Part shown: positions 42,344 to 55,777 of the stretch, piece after piece | Layout: every line of letters begins with the position of its first letter | How positions within the stretch are numbered: the stretch's first letter is position 1 | DNA from: Owenia fusiformis | Taxonomy: Eukaryota > Annelida > Polychaeta > Sabellida > Oweniidae | Assembly: GCA_903813345.2 (NCBI GenBank) | Contig: CAIIXF020000790.1 | Location: 62,001 to 126,000, forward strand | DNA: 64,000 bases | Direction of reading: 5' to 3' | Made by a program: the position numbers and the translations under genes | Notes under the pieces: generated by a model | Databases searched by the model: none | Seen by the model: only the letters and a program-made list of their open reading frames with translations | What the model was told of the DNA's origin: nothing

Positions 42344-45175
42344 TTATTATTATTCTTTCAGAATCTTCCTCCTTCCCAGATTTCTCACCAACTAAAAGAA
42401 TTTACTTTAAGCTGCTTACATGATCAACTAGGGGCAGTACCTGGGATGATGGGAAATTAGGTCAAATTTTTATCTAGGTCAAGGGTCAAGAACTAGGTCA
42501 AATCAAGGTCAAATCAACATTCTGTCAATTATCTTCGTTGTTGTTTGTCGTAACTACTTCATCTTAGTTTCTACATGTAGCTTAGAAAAAAACAAATCGA
42601 GAGTGTGCCATCCGTTTTTTGATTACTCTTAGCGATTTTGAGATATGGCGTCCTGAAAGTAGGTCAAAACCAAAAAGTTCTCCAAATTTAACATATGAGC
42701 TATGAAATAAGGGTAGAATTTTCTCAGGAATCCTAATCTGCAAACCAAATTTTGATCCGACTTCCCGTTCGGAAGTTATGGCGTTTTGAAAGCTCAAAAA
42801 TCGCTAAATTTGGTGCCAATGTTAAGTCAATGGGAAAAAACATTTTTTTGAAGTGAAAAATACGAAATATAGACTGAGTTCAGCTAAATATAATGAAAGC
42901 TTTTAAAAGAAGGGGACCTCATAAGCCATCTAGCTTCAAAATTTGGACACCAAAATGCCTAGGTCAAAATCTAGGTCAAATTCAAAGTTTTTCCTTATTT
43001 TTGCGATTCTGACACAACAGATTAATTATATTCTTCGAAATTTTGTATACATGTAGCTAAGAGTCTGCTAATAGTGTTAGCCTTTTGCCGTCAGAAAGTA
43101 TTTTGCCCCATTTTTGAGATATGGTGTCCGAAAAGTAGGTCAAAATAAAAAATTCTCAAAATTTGACGTTTGAGTTATGAATTAAGTATAGAATTTTCTC
43201 AGGAATCCGAATCTGCAAACCAAATTTCGATCCGACTTCCGGTTTGGAAGTTATGGCGTGTCCGAAAAGTAGGTCAAAATAAAAAGTTTCCAAATTTAAC
43301 GTATGAGCTATGAATTAAGGATAGAATTTTCTCTGGAATCCAAATCTGCAAACCAAATTTCGATCCGACTTCCGGTTCGGAAGTTATGGCGTTTTGAAAG
43401 CTCTAAAATCGCTAAATTTGGTGCCCCATGTTATGTCAATGGGAAAAAATATTTTTTTGAAGTGTAAAATACGAGATATAGACTAAATACAGCTAAACAT
43501 AATGGAAGCCCATAAAAGAAGGGGACCTCAAAACCTTCTAATTTTGAAAATTTGGACAACAAAATGCCTAGGTCAAAATCTAGGTCAAATTCAAAGCTTT
43601 TCCTTATTTTTGCGATTCTGACACTACACTTTAATTATATTCTTCGAAATTGTGTATACATGTAGCCATGAGTGTGCTAATAGTGTTAGCCTTTTGCCGT
43701 CAAAAAGTATTTTGACCCACTTTTGAGATATGGTGTCCAAAAGTAGGTCAAAATAAAAAAATCTTCAAATGTAACGTATGAGTTATGAATAAGGGGTAGA
43801 ATTTTATCAGTAATCCGAATCTGCAAATCAAATTTTGATTCGACCTCCTGTTCGGAAGTTATGGTGTTTTGAAAGCTCAAAAATCGCTAAATTTGCTGCC
43901 CCATGTTATGTCAATGGGAAAAAAGATTTTTTTGAAGTGTAAAATACGAGATATAGACTGAGTACAACTTGATATAATGAAAGCCTATTAAAGAAGGGGA
44001 CCTCGAAGGCTACTTAGCTCCAAAATTTGGACACCAAAATGCCTAGGTCTAAATCTAGGTCAAATTTATAGTTTTCCCTTATTTTTGCGATTCTGACACT
44101 ATATTTAAATGATTTGCTTTAAAATTTTGTATACAGGTAGCAAAGAGTATGCTAATAGTGTTAGCGTTTTGCCGTCAGAAAGTATTTTGACCCACTTTTG
44201 AGATATGGTGTCCGAAAAGTAGGCCAAAGTTAAAAGTTTTCCAAATTTAACGTATGAGTTATGAATTAAGGGTAGAATTTTCTCAGAAATCTAGATCTGC
44301 AAACCAATTTTCGATCCGACTACTTGTTCTGAAGTTATGGCGTTTTGAAATCTCAAAAATCGCTAAATTTGGTGCCCCATGTTAAATCAATGGGACCGAA
44401 TAATTTTTTGAAGTATAAAAATACAAGATATAGAATGAGTACAGCTTAACATAATGAAAGCCCATAGAAGAAGGGGACCTCAAAAGCTACTTTCCTTCAA
44501 AGTTTGGACACCAAAATACCTAGTTCAAAATCTAGGTCAAATTCATAGTTTTTTTTATTTTGCGATTCTGACACTACACTTCAATGATATTCTACGAAAT
44601 TTTGTAAACTTGTAGCAAAGAGTGTGCTAATAATGTTAAAATTTTGCCGTCAATAAGTTTTTTGACCCACTTTTGAGATATGGTGTCCGAAATGTAGGTC
44701 AAAATAAAAAGTTCTCCAATTTTAAAGTATGAGTTATGAATTAGGAGTAGAATTTCCTCAGGAATCTGGATCTGAAATTAAAATTGCAATCCGACCCCCG
44801 GTTTAGATTCTACGCCATTTTGAAGTTTGAAATTCGCACTTGCCAGTATTCACGATGCAGATTGATCAAATATACTTTCAAAAATTCCTGCATACCCTAC
44901 TTTACCTCTCTACCTACTCAGCTACTTATTTGACTACTTACTCAATTACTTAATTAGTTATTACTTCCTTAGCAACTTACTCAGCTACTAACTCAGGTAC
45001 TTACTCAGCTACTTACTCAGCTACCTACTCAGTTACTTACTCAGCTACTTACTCAACTACTACTAAGGTACTTACTCAGCTAATTACTCAGTTACTTACT
45101 CAGCTCTTTACTGATCTATCTAGGTCAAATAAATCTGGAGTCTTAAATTGAACTTGTTCAATTTCACAAATCTAG
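42344..45175 (+). mobile_element. Helitron-like array unit E
   Basis: Begins TTATTATTCTTTCAGAATCT after the CTAG of D, without the 5' hairpin, and follows unit D almost base for base: four monomers in the same order, each with the same variant features, and the same ACTTACTCAGC minisatellite (44897-45115). D and E therefore arose by a recent duplication of a ~2.9-kb block. CTAG at 45172-45175. Confidence 0.8.
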
Positions 45176-47027
45176 TTATTCTTTCTTCCTCTTCCTCCTT
45201 CCCAGATTTCTCACCAACTAGAAGAGCTTACTTTAAGCTGCTTACATGATCAACTAGGGAATGTATCTGGGATGATGGGAAATTAGGTCAAATTTTTATC
45301 TAGGTCAAAGGTCAAGAACTAGGTCAAATCCAGTACTTTGTCACTTTTTTCAATTTTCTCGGTCGTCCTTCAATATTTTCAATCCGGGTTTTTTTCATTG
45401 TGTTCCTCATAAAAAAGTAGGGGAAAACAGGTCGATTTAGTTTTTTGATATCTCAAACCGATTTCGAGATATCAGTGTCCGAAAACGAGGTCCAAAAAAA
45501 AGTTCTCCCAATTCAATGTCCACGCTACTAGTCTTGTAGGAAATTTTCTCAGGATTCCGAATCTGAAAACCAAATTTCGATCCGACTTCCGGTTCGGAAG
45601 TTATATCGTTTTGAAAGCTCAAAAATCGCTAAATTTGGTGCCCATGTTAAGTCAATAGGAAAAAAGATTTTTTTGAAGTGAAAAATACGAAATATAGACT
45701 GAGTTCAGCTTAATATAATGGAAGCTTTTAAAAGAAGGGGACCTCAAAAGACATCTAGCTTAAAAATTTGGACACAAAAATGCCAAGGTCAAAATCTAGG
45801 TCAAATTCAAAGTTTTTCCTTATTTTTGCGATTCTGACACTACACTTTAATTATATTTTTCGAAATCGTGTATACATGTAGCCAAGAGTGTGCTAATAGT
45901 GTTAGCCTTTTGCCGTCAGGGAATATTTTGACCCACTTTTGAGATATGGTGTCCCAAAAGTAGGTCAAAATAAAAAATTCTTCAAATTTAACTTATGAGT
46001 TATGTATCAGGGGTAGAATTTTGTCAGGAATCAAAATCTGCAAACCATATTGCGATCCGACTTCCGGTTCGGAAGTTATGGCGTGTCCAAAACGTAGGTC
46101 AAAATAAAAAAATTCTAAATTTAATGTATGAGTTATGAATTAGGGGTAGAATTTTGTCAGGAATCCGAATCTGCAAACCAAATTTCGATTCGACATCTTG
46201 TTCAGAAGTTATGATGTTTTGAAAGCTCAAAAATCACTAAATTTGGTGCCCCATGTTAAATCAATGGGACCGAATAATTTTTTGAAGTGTAAAAATACAA
46301 GATATAGAATGAGTACAGCTAAACATAATAAAAGCCCATAAAAGAAGGGGACCTCAAAAGCTACTTTCCTTCAAAATTTGGACACCAAAATACCTAGTTC
46401 AAAATCTAGGTCAAATTCTTAGTTTTTTCTTATTTTTGCAATTCGGACACTACACTTCAATGATATTCTTCGAAATTTTGTATACATGTAGCAAAGAGTG
46501 TGCTTATAATGTTAACTTTTTGCCGTCAAGAAGTTTTTAGACCCACTTTTGAGATCTGGTGATCGAAATGTAGGTCAAAATAAAAAGTTCTCCAAATTTA
46601 ACGTATGAGTTATGAATTAGGGGCATAATTTCCTAAGGAATCCGGATCTGAAATTAAAATTGCAATTCGACCCCTGGTTAAGATTCTAAGCCATTTTGAA
46701 GTTTGAAATTCGCACTTGCCAGTATTCACGATGCAGATTGATCAAATAAACTTTCAAAAAGTCCTACATACCCTACTTTACCTCCCTACCTACTCAGCTA
46801 CTTATTTGACTACTTACTCAATTGCTTAATTAGTTATTACTTACTTAGCTACTTACTCAGCTACTAACTCAGCTTTTTACCCAGTTACTTACTCAGCTAC
46901 TTACTCAACTACTACTAAGGTACTTACTCAACTAATTACTCAGTTACTTACTCAGCTCTTTACTGATCTATCTAGGTCAAATAAATCTGGAGTCTTAAAT
47001 TGAACTTGTTCAATTTCACAAATCTAG
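45176..47027 (+). mobile_element. Helitron-like array unit F
   Basis: Starts TTATTCTTTCTTCCTCTTCC. Its first ~900 bases are nearly identical to the start of unit C (same leader, DR1 motif at 45302-45314, same GATATCTC hairpin monomer), but it contains only two GCCGTCA monomers before the minisatellite (46785-46975) and 3' end. Compared with C, internal monomers have been lost, as expected from unequal exchange between monomers. CTAG at 47024-47027. Confidence 0.8.
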
Positions 47028-49253
47028 TTATTCTTCTTCTTCTTCCTCCTTCCCAGATTTCTCACCAACTAGAAGAGCTTACTTTAAGCTGCTTACATGA
47101 CCAACTAGGGAATGTATCTGGCTTTCTGGGAAATTAGGTCAAATTTTTATCTAGGTCAAAGGTCAAGAACTAGGTCAAATCCAGTACTTTGTCACTTTTT
47201 CCCATTATCTCGATCGTCCTTCAATATTTTTGATCCTGGTTTTTTTCATTGTGTTCCTCATAAAAAAGTAGAAAACCTAGGGTCGATTTAGTTTTTTGGT
47301 ATCTCAAACCGATTTCGAGATATCAGTGTCCGAAAACGAGGTTCAAAAAAAATTTCACCGAATCCAATGTCCAGGATATCAGTCTTATAGGAAATTTTCT
47401 CAGGATTCTGAATCTGAAAACTAAATTTCGATCTGACTTCCGGTTCAGAAGTTATGGCGTTTTGAAAATTCAAAAATCGCTAAATTTGGTGCCCCATGTT
47501 AATTCAATGGGAAAAAATATTTTTTTGAAGTGTAAAATACGAGATATAGACTAAGCACAGTTAAACATAATGGAAGCCCATAAGGGAAAGGGACCACAAG
47601 ACCTTCTTTTCATAAATATTTGGACACCAAAATGCCTAGGTCAAAATCTAGGTCAAATTCAAAGTTTTTCCTTATTTTTGCGATTCTGACACTACAGATT
47701 AATTATATTCTTCGAAACTTTGTATACATGTAGCCAAGAGTGTGCTAATAGTGTTAGCCTTTTGCCGTCAGAAAGTATTTTGACCCACTTTTGAGATATG
47801 GTGTCCGAAAAGTAGGTCAAACTAAAAAGTTCTCCAAATTTAACGTATGAGTTATGAATTAAGGGTAGAATTTTCTCAGGAATCCAAATCTGCAAACCAA
47901 ATTTCAATCCGATTTTTGGTTTGGAATTTATGTCGTTTTGATAGCTCAAAAATCGCTAAATTTGGTGCCCCATGTTATGGCAATGGGAAAAAAGATTTTT
48001 TGAAGTGTAAAATACAAGATATAGACTGAGTACAGCTTAATATAATGAAAGCCTATTAAAGAAGGGGACCTCGAAGGCTACTTAGCTCCAAAATTTGGAC
48101 ACCAAAATGCCTAGGTCAAAATCTAGGTCAAATTTATAGTTTTCCCTTATTTTTGCGATTCTGACACTATATTTAAATGATTTGCTTTAAAATTTTGTAT
48201 ACAGGTAGCAAAGAGTATGCTAATAGTGTTAGCGTTTTGCCGTCAGAAAGTATTTTGACCCACTTTTGAGATATGGTATCCAAAAAGTAGGCCAAAGTAA
48301 AAAGTTTCCAAATTTAACGTATGAGTTATGAATTAAGGGTAGAATTTTCTCAGAAATCTAGATCTGCAAACCAAATTTCGATCTGACTACTTGTTCTGAA
48401 GTTATGGCGTTTTGAGATCTCAAAAATCGCTAAATTTGGTGCCCCATGTTAAATCAATGGGACCGAATAATTTTTTGAAGTGTAAAAATACGAGATAAAG
48501 AATGAGTACAGCTAAACATAATGAAAGCCCATAGAAGAAGGGGACCTCAAAAGCTACTTTCCTTCAAAGTTTGGACACCAAAATACCTAGTTCAAAATCT
48601 AGGTCAAATTCATAGTTTTTTTTATTTTGCGATTCTGACACTACACTTCAATGATATTCTCCGAAATTTTGTATACTTGTAGCAAAGAGTGTGCTTATAA
48701 TGTAACATTTTGCCGTCAATAAGTTTTTTGACCCTCTTTTGAGATATGGTGTCCGAAATGTAGGTCAAAATAAAAAAATCTCCAATTTTAAAGTATGAGT
48801 TATGAATTAGGGGTAGAATTTCCTCAGGAATCCGGATCTGAAATTAAAATTGCAATCCGACCCCCGGTTTAGATTCTACGCCATTTTGAAGTTTGAAATT
48901 CGCACTTGCCAGTATTCACGATGCAGATTGATCAAATATACTTTCATAAATTCCTGCATACCCTACTTTACCTCTCTACCTACTCAACTACTTATTTGAC
49001 TACTTACTCAATTACTTAATTAGTTATTACTTACTTAGCAACTTACTCAGCTACTAACTCAGGTACTTACTCAGCTACTTACTCAGCTACCTACTCAACT
49101 TTTTACTCAGTTACTTACTCAGCTACTAACTCAACTACTACTAAGGTACTTACTCAGCTAATTACTCAGTTACTTACTCAGCTCTTTACTGATCTATCTA
49201 GGTCAAATAAATCTGGAGTCTTAAATTGAACTTGTTCAATTTCACAAATCTAG
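47028..49253 (+). mobile_element. Helitron-like array unit G
   Basis: The leader has GGCTTTCTGGGAAATTAGGT and CCCATTATCTCG, the subtype shared with J, K and L. DR1 motif at 47153-47165, a first monomer with the GATATCTC hairpin, three GCCGTCA monomers, minisatellite 48965-49195, CTAG at 49250-49253. Confidence 0.8.
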
Positions 49254-50984
49254 TTATTCTTTTTCTTTTTTCTTCTTCCTCCTAACAGATTTTCTCTCCA
49301 ACTATAACATCTTACTTAATCCAACTTACATGGTTAACTAAAGACTGTATCCGGCTTTCTGGGAAATTAGGTCAAATTTTTATCTAGGTCAAAGGTCAAG
49401 AACTAGGTCAAATCTTACATTTTCCACATTCTTCATCATATCTTCGTCAATATTCTTCGTAACTCCTTTATCTTTTTTTCATCGTGTAGCTTAGAAAAAG
49501 GCGAATCAAAGATATGACATCAGAATTTTGATTACTCTTACCGATTTTGAGATATGGCGTCCGAAATGTAGGTCACGCCTAAACATGCTCAAAATCGAAT
49601 GTGTGAGCTATGAAAAAGATGTAGAATTTTCTCAGGAATCCAAATCTGCAAACCAAATTTGAATCGGACTTCCGGTTCGGAAGTTATGGCGTTTTGAAAG
49701 CTCAAAAATCGCTAAATTTGGTGCCTATGTTAAGTCAATGGGATAAACGACTTTTTCGAAGTGTAAAATACAGAATATAGACTGAGTACAGCTTAACATA
49801 ATGAATGCTTATAAAAGAAGGGGACCTCAAAAGCTACATAGCTTCAAAATTTGGACACCAAAATGCCTAGGTCAAAATCTAGGTCAAATTCATAGTTTTT
49901 CCTTATTTTTACGATTCTGACACTACACTTTAATAATTTGCTTCAAAATTTTGTATACAGGTAGCAAAGAGTGTGCTAATAGTGTTAGCTTTTTGCCGTC
50001 AGAAAGTATTTTGACCCACTTTTGAGATATGGTGTCCGAAAAGTAGGTCAAAATAAAAAGTTCTTCAGATTCAACGTATGAGTTATGAATTAGGAGTACA
50101 ATTTTCTCAGGAATCCGAATCTGCAAACCAAATTTCAATCTGACTTCCGGTTCGGAAGTTATGGCGTGTCCAAAAATTAGGTCAAAATAAAAAATTTCCA
50201 AATTTAACGTATGAGTTATGAATTAGGGGTAGAATTTTGTCAGGAATCCGGATCTGCAAACCAAATTTCGATCCGACTTCCGGTTTGAAAGTTATGGCGT
50301 TTTGAAAGCTCAAAAATCGCTAAATTTGGTGCCCCATGTTATGTCAATGAGAAAAAGGATTTTTTAAAAGTGTAAAATACCAGACATAGACTGAGTACAG
50401 CTTAATATTCTGAAAGCCTATAAAAGGAGGGGACCTCGAAGGCTATCTAGCTTTAAAATTTGGACGCAAAAATGCCTTGGTCAAAATCTAGGTCAAATTC
50501 ATAGTTTTTCCTTATTTTTGCCATTCTGACATTACACTTTAAGGATTTGCTTCAAAATTTTGTATACAGGTAGCAAAGAGTGTGCTTATAGTGTTAGCCT
50601 TCTGCCGTCAGAAAGTTTTTTGACCCACTTTTGAGATATGGTGTCCGAAATGTAGGTCAAAATAAAAAATTCTCCAAATTTAACGTATGAGTTATGAATT
50701 AAGGGTAGAATTTTCTCAGGAATCAGAATCTTTAAACCAAATTTCGATCTAACTTCTGGTTAGATAGTTATAGCGGTTTGAAGTCTCGAAAAGTCGATAT
50801 GATGATATCCCCATGTTAAGCTAATAGAGTCGAAGATAGCCTTCTTAAAAGTTGTCTTAATGTCTATATTCTAGCTGACTCAGCTTATTCTGAATGACTC
50901 AGCTTACAAGTTCTGGATGACTCAGCTTAAAAAAAGTTTGAAATCTGGAGTCTTAAATTGAACTTGTTCAATTTACATGTCTAG
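49254..50984 (+). mobile_element. Helitron-like array unit H (alternative 3' module)
   Basis: Leader with ATCCGGCTTTCTGGGAAATT and a DR1 motif (49386-49398), and two monomers. Instead of the ACTTACTCAGCT minisatellite it has a shorter GATGACTCAGCTTA-type repeat (50865-50935). It ends TTCAATTTACATGTCTAG, differing from the TTTCACAAATCTAG ending of B-G. The same 3' module occurs in I and L, so 5' and 3' modules have been exchanged between subfamilies. Confidence 0.8.
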
Positions 50985-53709
50985 TTATTAGACTCCAGAT
51001 TGAAAATCTGGAGTCTATTGCTTTTGCCAGTTTTCTTATTATTATTATTATTATTCTTTCTTTCCGCGTTTTCTCAGCAACTAGAGGGACTTTCTAAAAT
51101 CTGCTAACATAGTCAACTAGGTAATGAGTTCTAGTTTCTGGGAAATTAGGTCAAATGTTTATCTAGGTCAAAGGTCAAGAACTAGGTCAAATCGTCTCTT
51201 TTCGCTATTTCACAAGTTTTCTCAGTCGTCCTCTGGTATTTTCGCTCCGGGTTTTTTTCATCATGTTCCTTAGAAAAAAAGCTTATTCCGTAAGGCAAAC
51301 CGTTTTTTGATTACTCTTACCGATTTTGAGATATGGCGTCCGAAAAGTAGGTCAGAACATAAAAAATTCTCCAAATTCAACGTGTGAATTATCAAATAAG
51401 TGTAGAATTATCTCAGGAATCCGAATCTGCAAACAAAATTTTGATCCGACTTCCGGTTCGGAAGTTATAGCGTTTTGAAATCTCAAAAATTGCTAAATTT
51501 GGTGCCCATGTTAAGTCAATGGGAAAAAAGGCTTTTTCGAAGTGTAAAATACAAGATATAGACTGAGTTCAGCTTAACATATTGAATGCCTATAAAAGAA
51601 GGGGACCTCAAAAGCTACATAGCTTCGAAATTTGGACACCAAAATGCCTAGGTCAAAATCTAGGTCAAATTCATAGTTTTTCCTTATTTTTGCGATTCTG
51701 GCACTACACTTTTAGGATTTGCTTCAAAATTTTGTATACAGGTAGCAAAGAGTGTGCTAATAGTGAGAGCCTTTTGCCGTCAGAAAGTATTTTGACCCAC
51801 TTTTGAGATATGGTGTCCGTAAAGTAGGTCAAAATAAAAAATTCTCATAATTTAACTTATGAGTTATGAATTAAGGGAAGAATTTTCTCAGGAATCCGAA
51901 TCTGCAAACCAAATTTCAATCCGACTTTTCGTTGGGAAGTTATGGCGTTTTGAAAGCTCAAAAATCGCTAATTTTGGTGCGCCATGTTATGTCAATGAGA
52001 AAAAAGATTTTTTTGAAGTGTAAAATACCAGATAAAGACTGAGTACAGCTTAAGATTCTGAAAGTCTATAAAAGAAGGGGACCTCGAAAGCTATCTAGCT
52101 TTAAAATTTGGACACCAAAATCCCTAGGTCAAAATCTAGGTCAAATACATAGTTTTTCCTTATTTTTGCGATTCTGGCACTACACTTTTAGGATTTGCTT
52201 CAAAATTTTGTATACAGGTAGCAAAGAGTGGGCTTATAGTGTTAGCCTTTTGCCGTCAGAGAGTATTTTGACCCACTTTTGAGATATGGTGTCCGAAAAG
52301 TAGGTCAAAATAAAAAATTCTCCAAATTTTACATATGAGTTATGGATTAAGAGTAGAATTTTCTCAGGAATCCGAATCTGCAAACCAAATTTCGATCCGA
52401 CTTCCGGTTCCAAAGTTATGGCGTGTCCGAAAAGTAGGTCAAAATAAAAATTCGCCAAATTTAACGTATGAGTTATGAATAAGGGGTAGAATTTTGTCAG
52501 GAATTCGAATCTTTAAATCAAATTTCGATCCGACTTCCGGTTTGAAAGTTATGGCGTTTTGAAATTTCGAGAAAAATCGATCTGATGTTATCCTGAAAGT
52601 CAAGGAAAAAAGATTTTTTTGAAGTGTAAAATACGAGATATAGATTGAGTACACCTTTAGATAATGAATTACTATAAAAGAAGGGGACCTCAAAAGCTAC
52701 CTAGTTTCAATATTTGGACACCAAAATGCCTAGGTCAAAATCTAGGTCAAATTCATAGTTTTTCCTTATTTTTGCGATTCTGGCACTACACTTTTAGGAT
52801 TTGCTTCAAAATTTTGTATACAGGTAGCAAAGAGTGTGCTAATAGTGTTAGCCTTTTGCCGTCAGAGAGTATTTTGACCCACTTTTGAGATATGGTGTCC
52901 GAAAAGTAGGTCAAAATAAAAGTTCTCCGAATTTAGCATATGAGCTATGAAATAAGGATAGAATTTTCTGAGGAATCTGAATCTGCAAACCAAATTTCGA
53001 TCCGACTTTCTGTTTGAAAGTAATAGCGTTTTGAAAGCTCAAAAATTGCTAAATTTGGTGCCCCATGTTATGTCAATAGGGAAAAAGATTTTTTTGAAGT
53101 CTAAAATACCAGATATAGACTGAGTATAGCTTAACATTCTGAAAGCCTTTAAAAGAAGGGGACCTCGAAGGCTATCTAGCTTTAAAATTTGGACACCAAA
53201 ATGCCAAGGTCAAAATCTAGGGCAAATTCATAATTTTCCTTATTTTTGCGATTCTGACATTACACTTTAATGATTTGCTTCGAAATTTTGTATACAGGTA
53301 GCAAAGAGTGTGCTTATAGTGATAGCCTTTTGCCGTCAGAAAGTATTTTGACCCACTTTTGAGATATGGTGTCCAAAAAGTAGGTCAAAATAAAAAAATC
53401 TCCAAATTTAATGTATGAGTTATGAATTAAGGGTAGAATTTTCTCAGGAGTCCGAATCTTTAAACCAAAATACAATCTAACTTCTGGTTAGATAGTTATT
53501 GCGGTTTGAAGTCTCGAAAAGTCGCTATGATGATATCCCCATGTTAAGCCAATGGAGTCGAAGATAAAAAATGGAGAGTTGTCTAAATTCTAGCTGACTC
53601 GATCAGCTTATTCTGGATGACTCAGCTTACAAGTATTCTGGATGACTCAGCTTAAAAAAAGAATTAAATCTGGAGTCTTAAATTGAACTTGTTCAATTTA
53701 CATGTCTAG
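50985..53709 (+). mobile_element. Helitron-like array unit I (full 5' hairpin, alternative 3' module)
   Basis: Begins TTATTAGACTCCAGATTGAA with the hairpin GACTCCAGAT/ATCTGGAGTC, then TATTGCTTTTGCCAGTTTTC and a TTATTATT run. DR1 motif at 51165-51177; four GCCGTCA monomers; GATGACTCAGCTTA repeat at about 53585-53655; ends with TTTACATGTCTAG at 53709. With element A it is one of the most complete units. Confidence 0.8.
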
Positions 53710-55777
53710 TTATTCTTCTTCTTCCTCCTTCCCAGATTTCTCACCAACTAGAAGAGCTTACTTTAAGCTGCTTACATGATTAACTAGGGAATGTATCTGG
53801 CTTTCTGGGAAATTAGGTCAAATTTTTATCTAGGTCAAAGGTCAAGAACTAGGTCAAATCCAGTACTTTGTCACTTTTTCCCATTATCTCGGTCGTCCTT
53901 CAATATTTTTGATCCTGGTTTTTTTCATTGTGTTCCTCATAAAAAAGTAGAAAACCTAGAGTCGATTTAGTTTTTTGGTATCTCAAACCGATTTCGAGAT
54001 ATCAGTGTCCGAAAACGAGGTCCAAAAAAAATTTCACCAAATCCAATGTCCAGGATATTAGTCTTATGGAAAATTTTCTCAGGATTCCGAATCTGAAAAC
54101 CAAATTTCGATCTGACTTCCGGTTCAGAAGTTATGGCGTTTTGAAAATTCAAAAATCGCTAAATTTGGTGCCCCATGTTAATTCAATGGGAAAAAATATT
54201 TTTTTGAAGTGTAAAATACGAGATATAGACTAAGCACAGCTAAACATAATGGAAGCCCATAAAAGAAAGGGACCACAAGACCTTCTTTTCATAAAAATTT
54301 GGACACTCAAATGCCTAGGTCAAAATCTAGGTCAAATTCAAAGTTTTTCCTTATTTTTGCGATTCTGACACTACAGATTAATTATATTCTTCGAAAATTT
54401 GTGTACATGTAGCCAAGAGTGTGCTAATAGTGTTAGCCTTTTGCCGTCAGGAAGTATTTTGACCCACTTTTGAGATATGGTGTCCGAAAAGTAGGTCAAA
54501 CTAAAAAGTTCTCCAAATTTAACGTATGAGTTATGAATTAAGGGTAGAATTTTCTCAGGAATCCAAATCTGCAAACCAAATTTCAATCCGGCTTTTGGTT
54601 TGGAATTTATGTCGTTTTGATAGCTCAAAAATCGCTAAATTTGGTGCCCCATGTTATGGCAATGGGAAAAAAAGATTTTTTTGAAGTGTAAAATACAAGA
54701 TATAGACTGAGTACAGCTTAATTTAATGAAAGCCTATTAAAGAAGGGGACCTCGAAGGCTACTTAGCTCCAAAATTTGGACACCAAAATGCCTAGGTCAA
54801 AATCTAGGTCAAATTTATAGTTTTCCCTTATTTTTGCGATTCTGACACTATATTTAAATGATTTGCTTTAAAATTTTGTATACAGGTAGCAAAGAGTATG
54901 CTAATAGTGTTAGCGTTTTGCCGTCAGAAAGTATTTTGACCCACTTTTGAGATATGGTGTCCAAAAAGTAGGCCAAAGTAAAAAGTTTTCCAAAATTAAC
55001 GTATGAGTTATGAATTAAGGGTAGAATTTTCTCAGAAATCTAGATCTGCAAACCAAATTTCGATCCGACTACTTGTTCTGAAGTTATGGCGTTTTGAGAT
55101 CTCAAAAATCGCTAAATTTGGTGCCCCATGTTAAATCATTGGGACCGAATAATTTTTTGAAGTGTAAAAATACGAGATATAGAATGAGTACAGCTAAACA
55201 TAATGAAAGCCCATAGAAGAAGGGGACCTCAAAAGCTACTTTCCTTCAAAGTTTGGACACCAAAATACCTAGTTTAAAAACTCTAGGTCAAATTCATAGT
55301 TTTTTCTTATTTTGCGATTCTGACACTACACTTCAATGATATTCTCCGAAATTTTGTATACTTGTAGCAAAAATTGCAATCCGACCCCAGGTTTAGATTC
55401 TACGCCATTTTGAAGTTTGAAATTCGCACTTGCCAGTATTCACGATGCAGATTGATCAAATATACTTTCAAAAATTCCTGCATACCCTACTTTACCTCTC
55501 TACCTACTCAGCTACTTATTTGACTACTTACTCAATTACTTAATTAGTTATTACTTACTTAGCAACTTACTCAGCTACTAACTCAGGTACTTACTCAGCT
55601 ACTTACTCAGCTACCTACTCAGCTTTTTACTCAGTTACTTACTCAGCTACTTACTCAACTACTACTAAGGTACTTACTCAGCTAATTACTCAGTTACTTA
55701 CTCAGCTCTTTACAGATCTATCTAGGTAAAATAAATCTGGAGTCTTAAATTGAACTTGTTCAATTTCACAAATCTAG
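53710..55777 (+). mobile_element. Helitron-like array unit J (internal deletion)
   Basis: Starts TTATTCTTCTTCCTCCTTCC; G-type leader, DR1 motif at 53832-53844, GATATCTC monomer, two GCCGTCA monomers. Near 55368 the third monomer jumps from TTGTAGCAAAA directly to TTGCAATCCGACCCC, a deletion of roughly 200 bases relative to G and K. Minisatellite 55500-55735, CTAG at 55774-55777. Confidence 0.8.
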
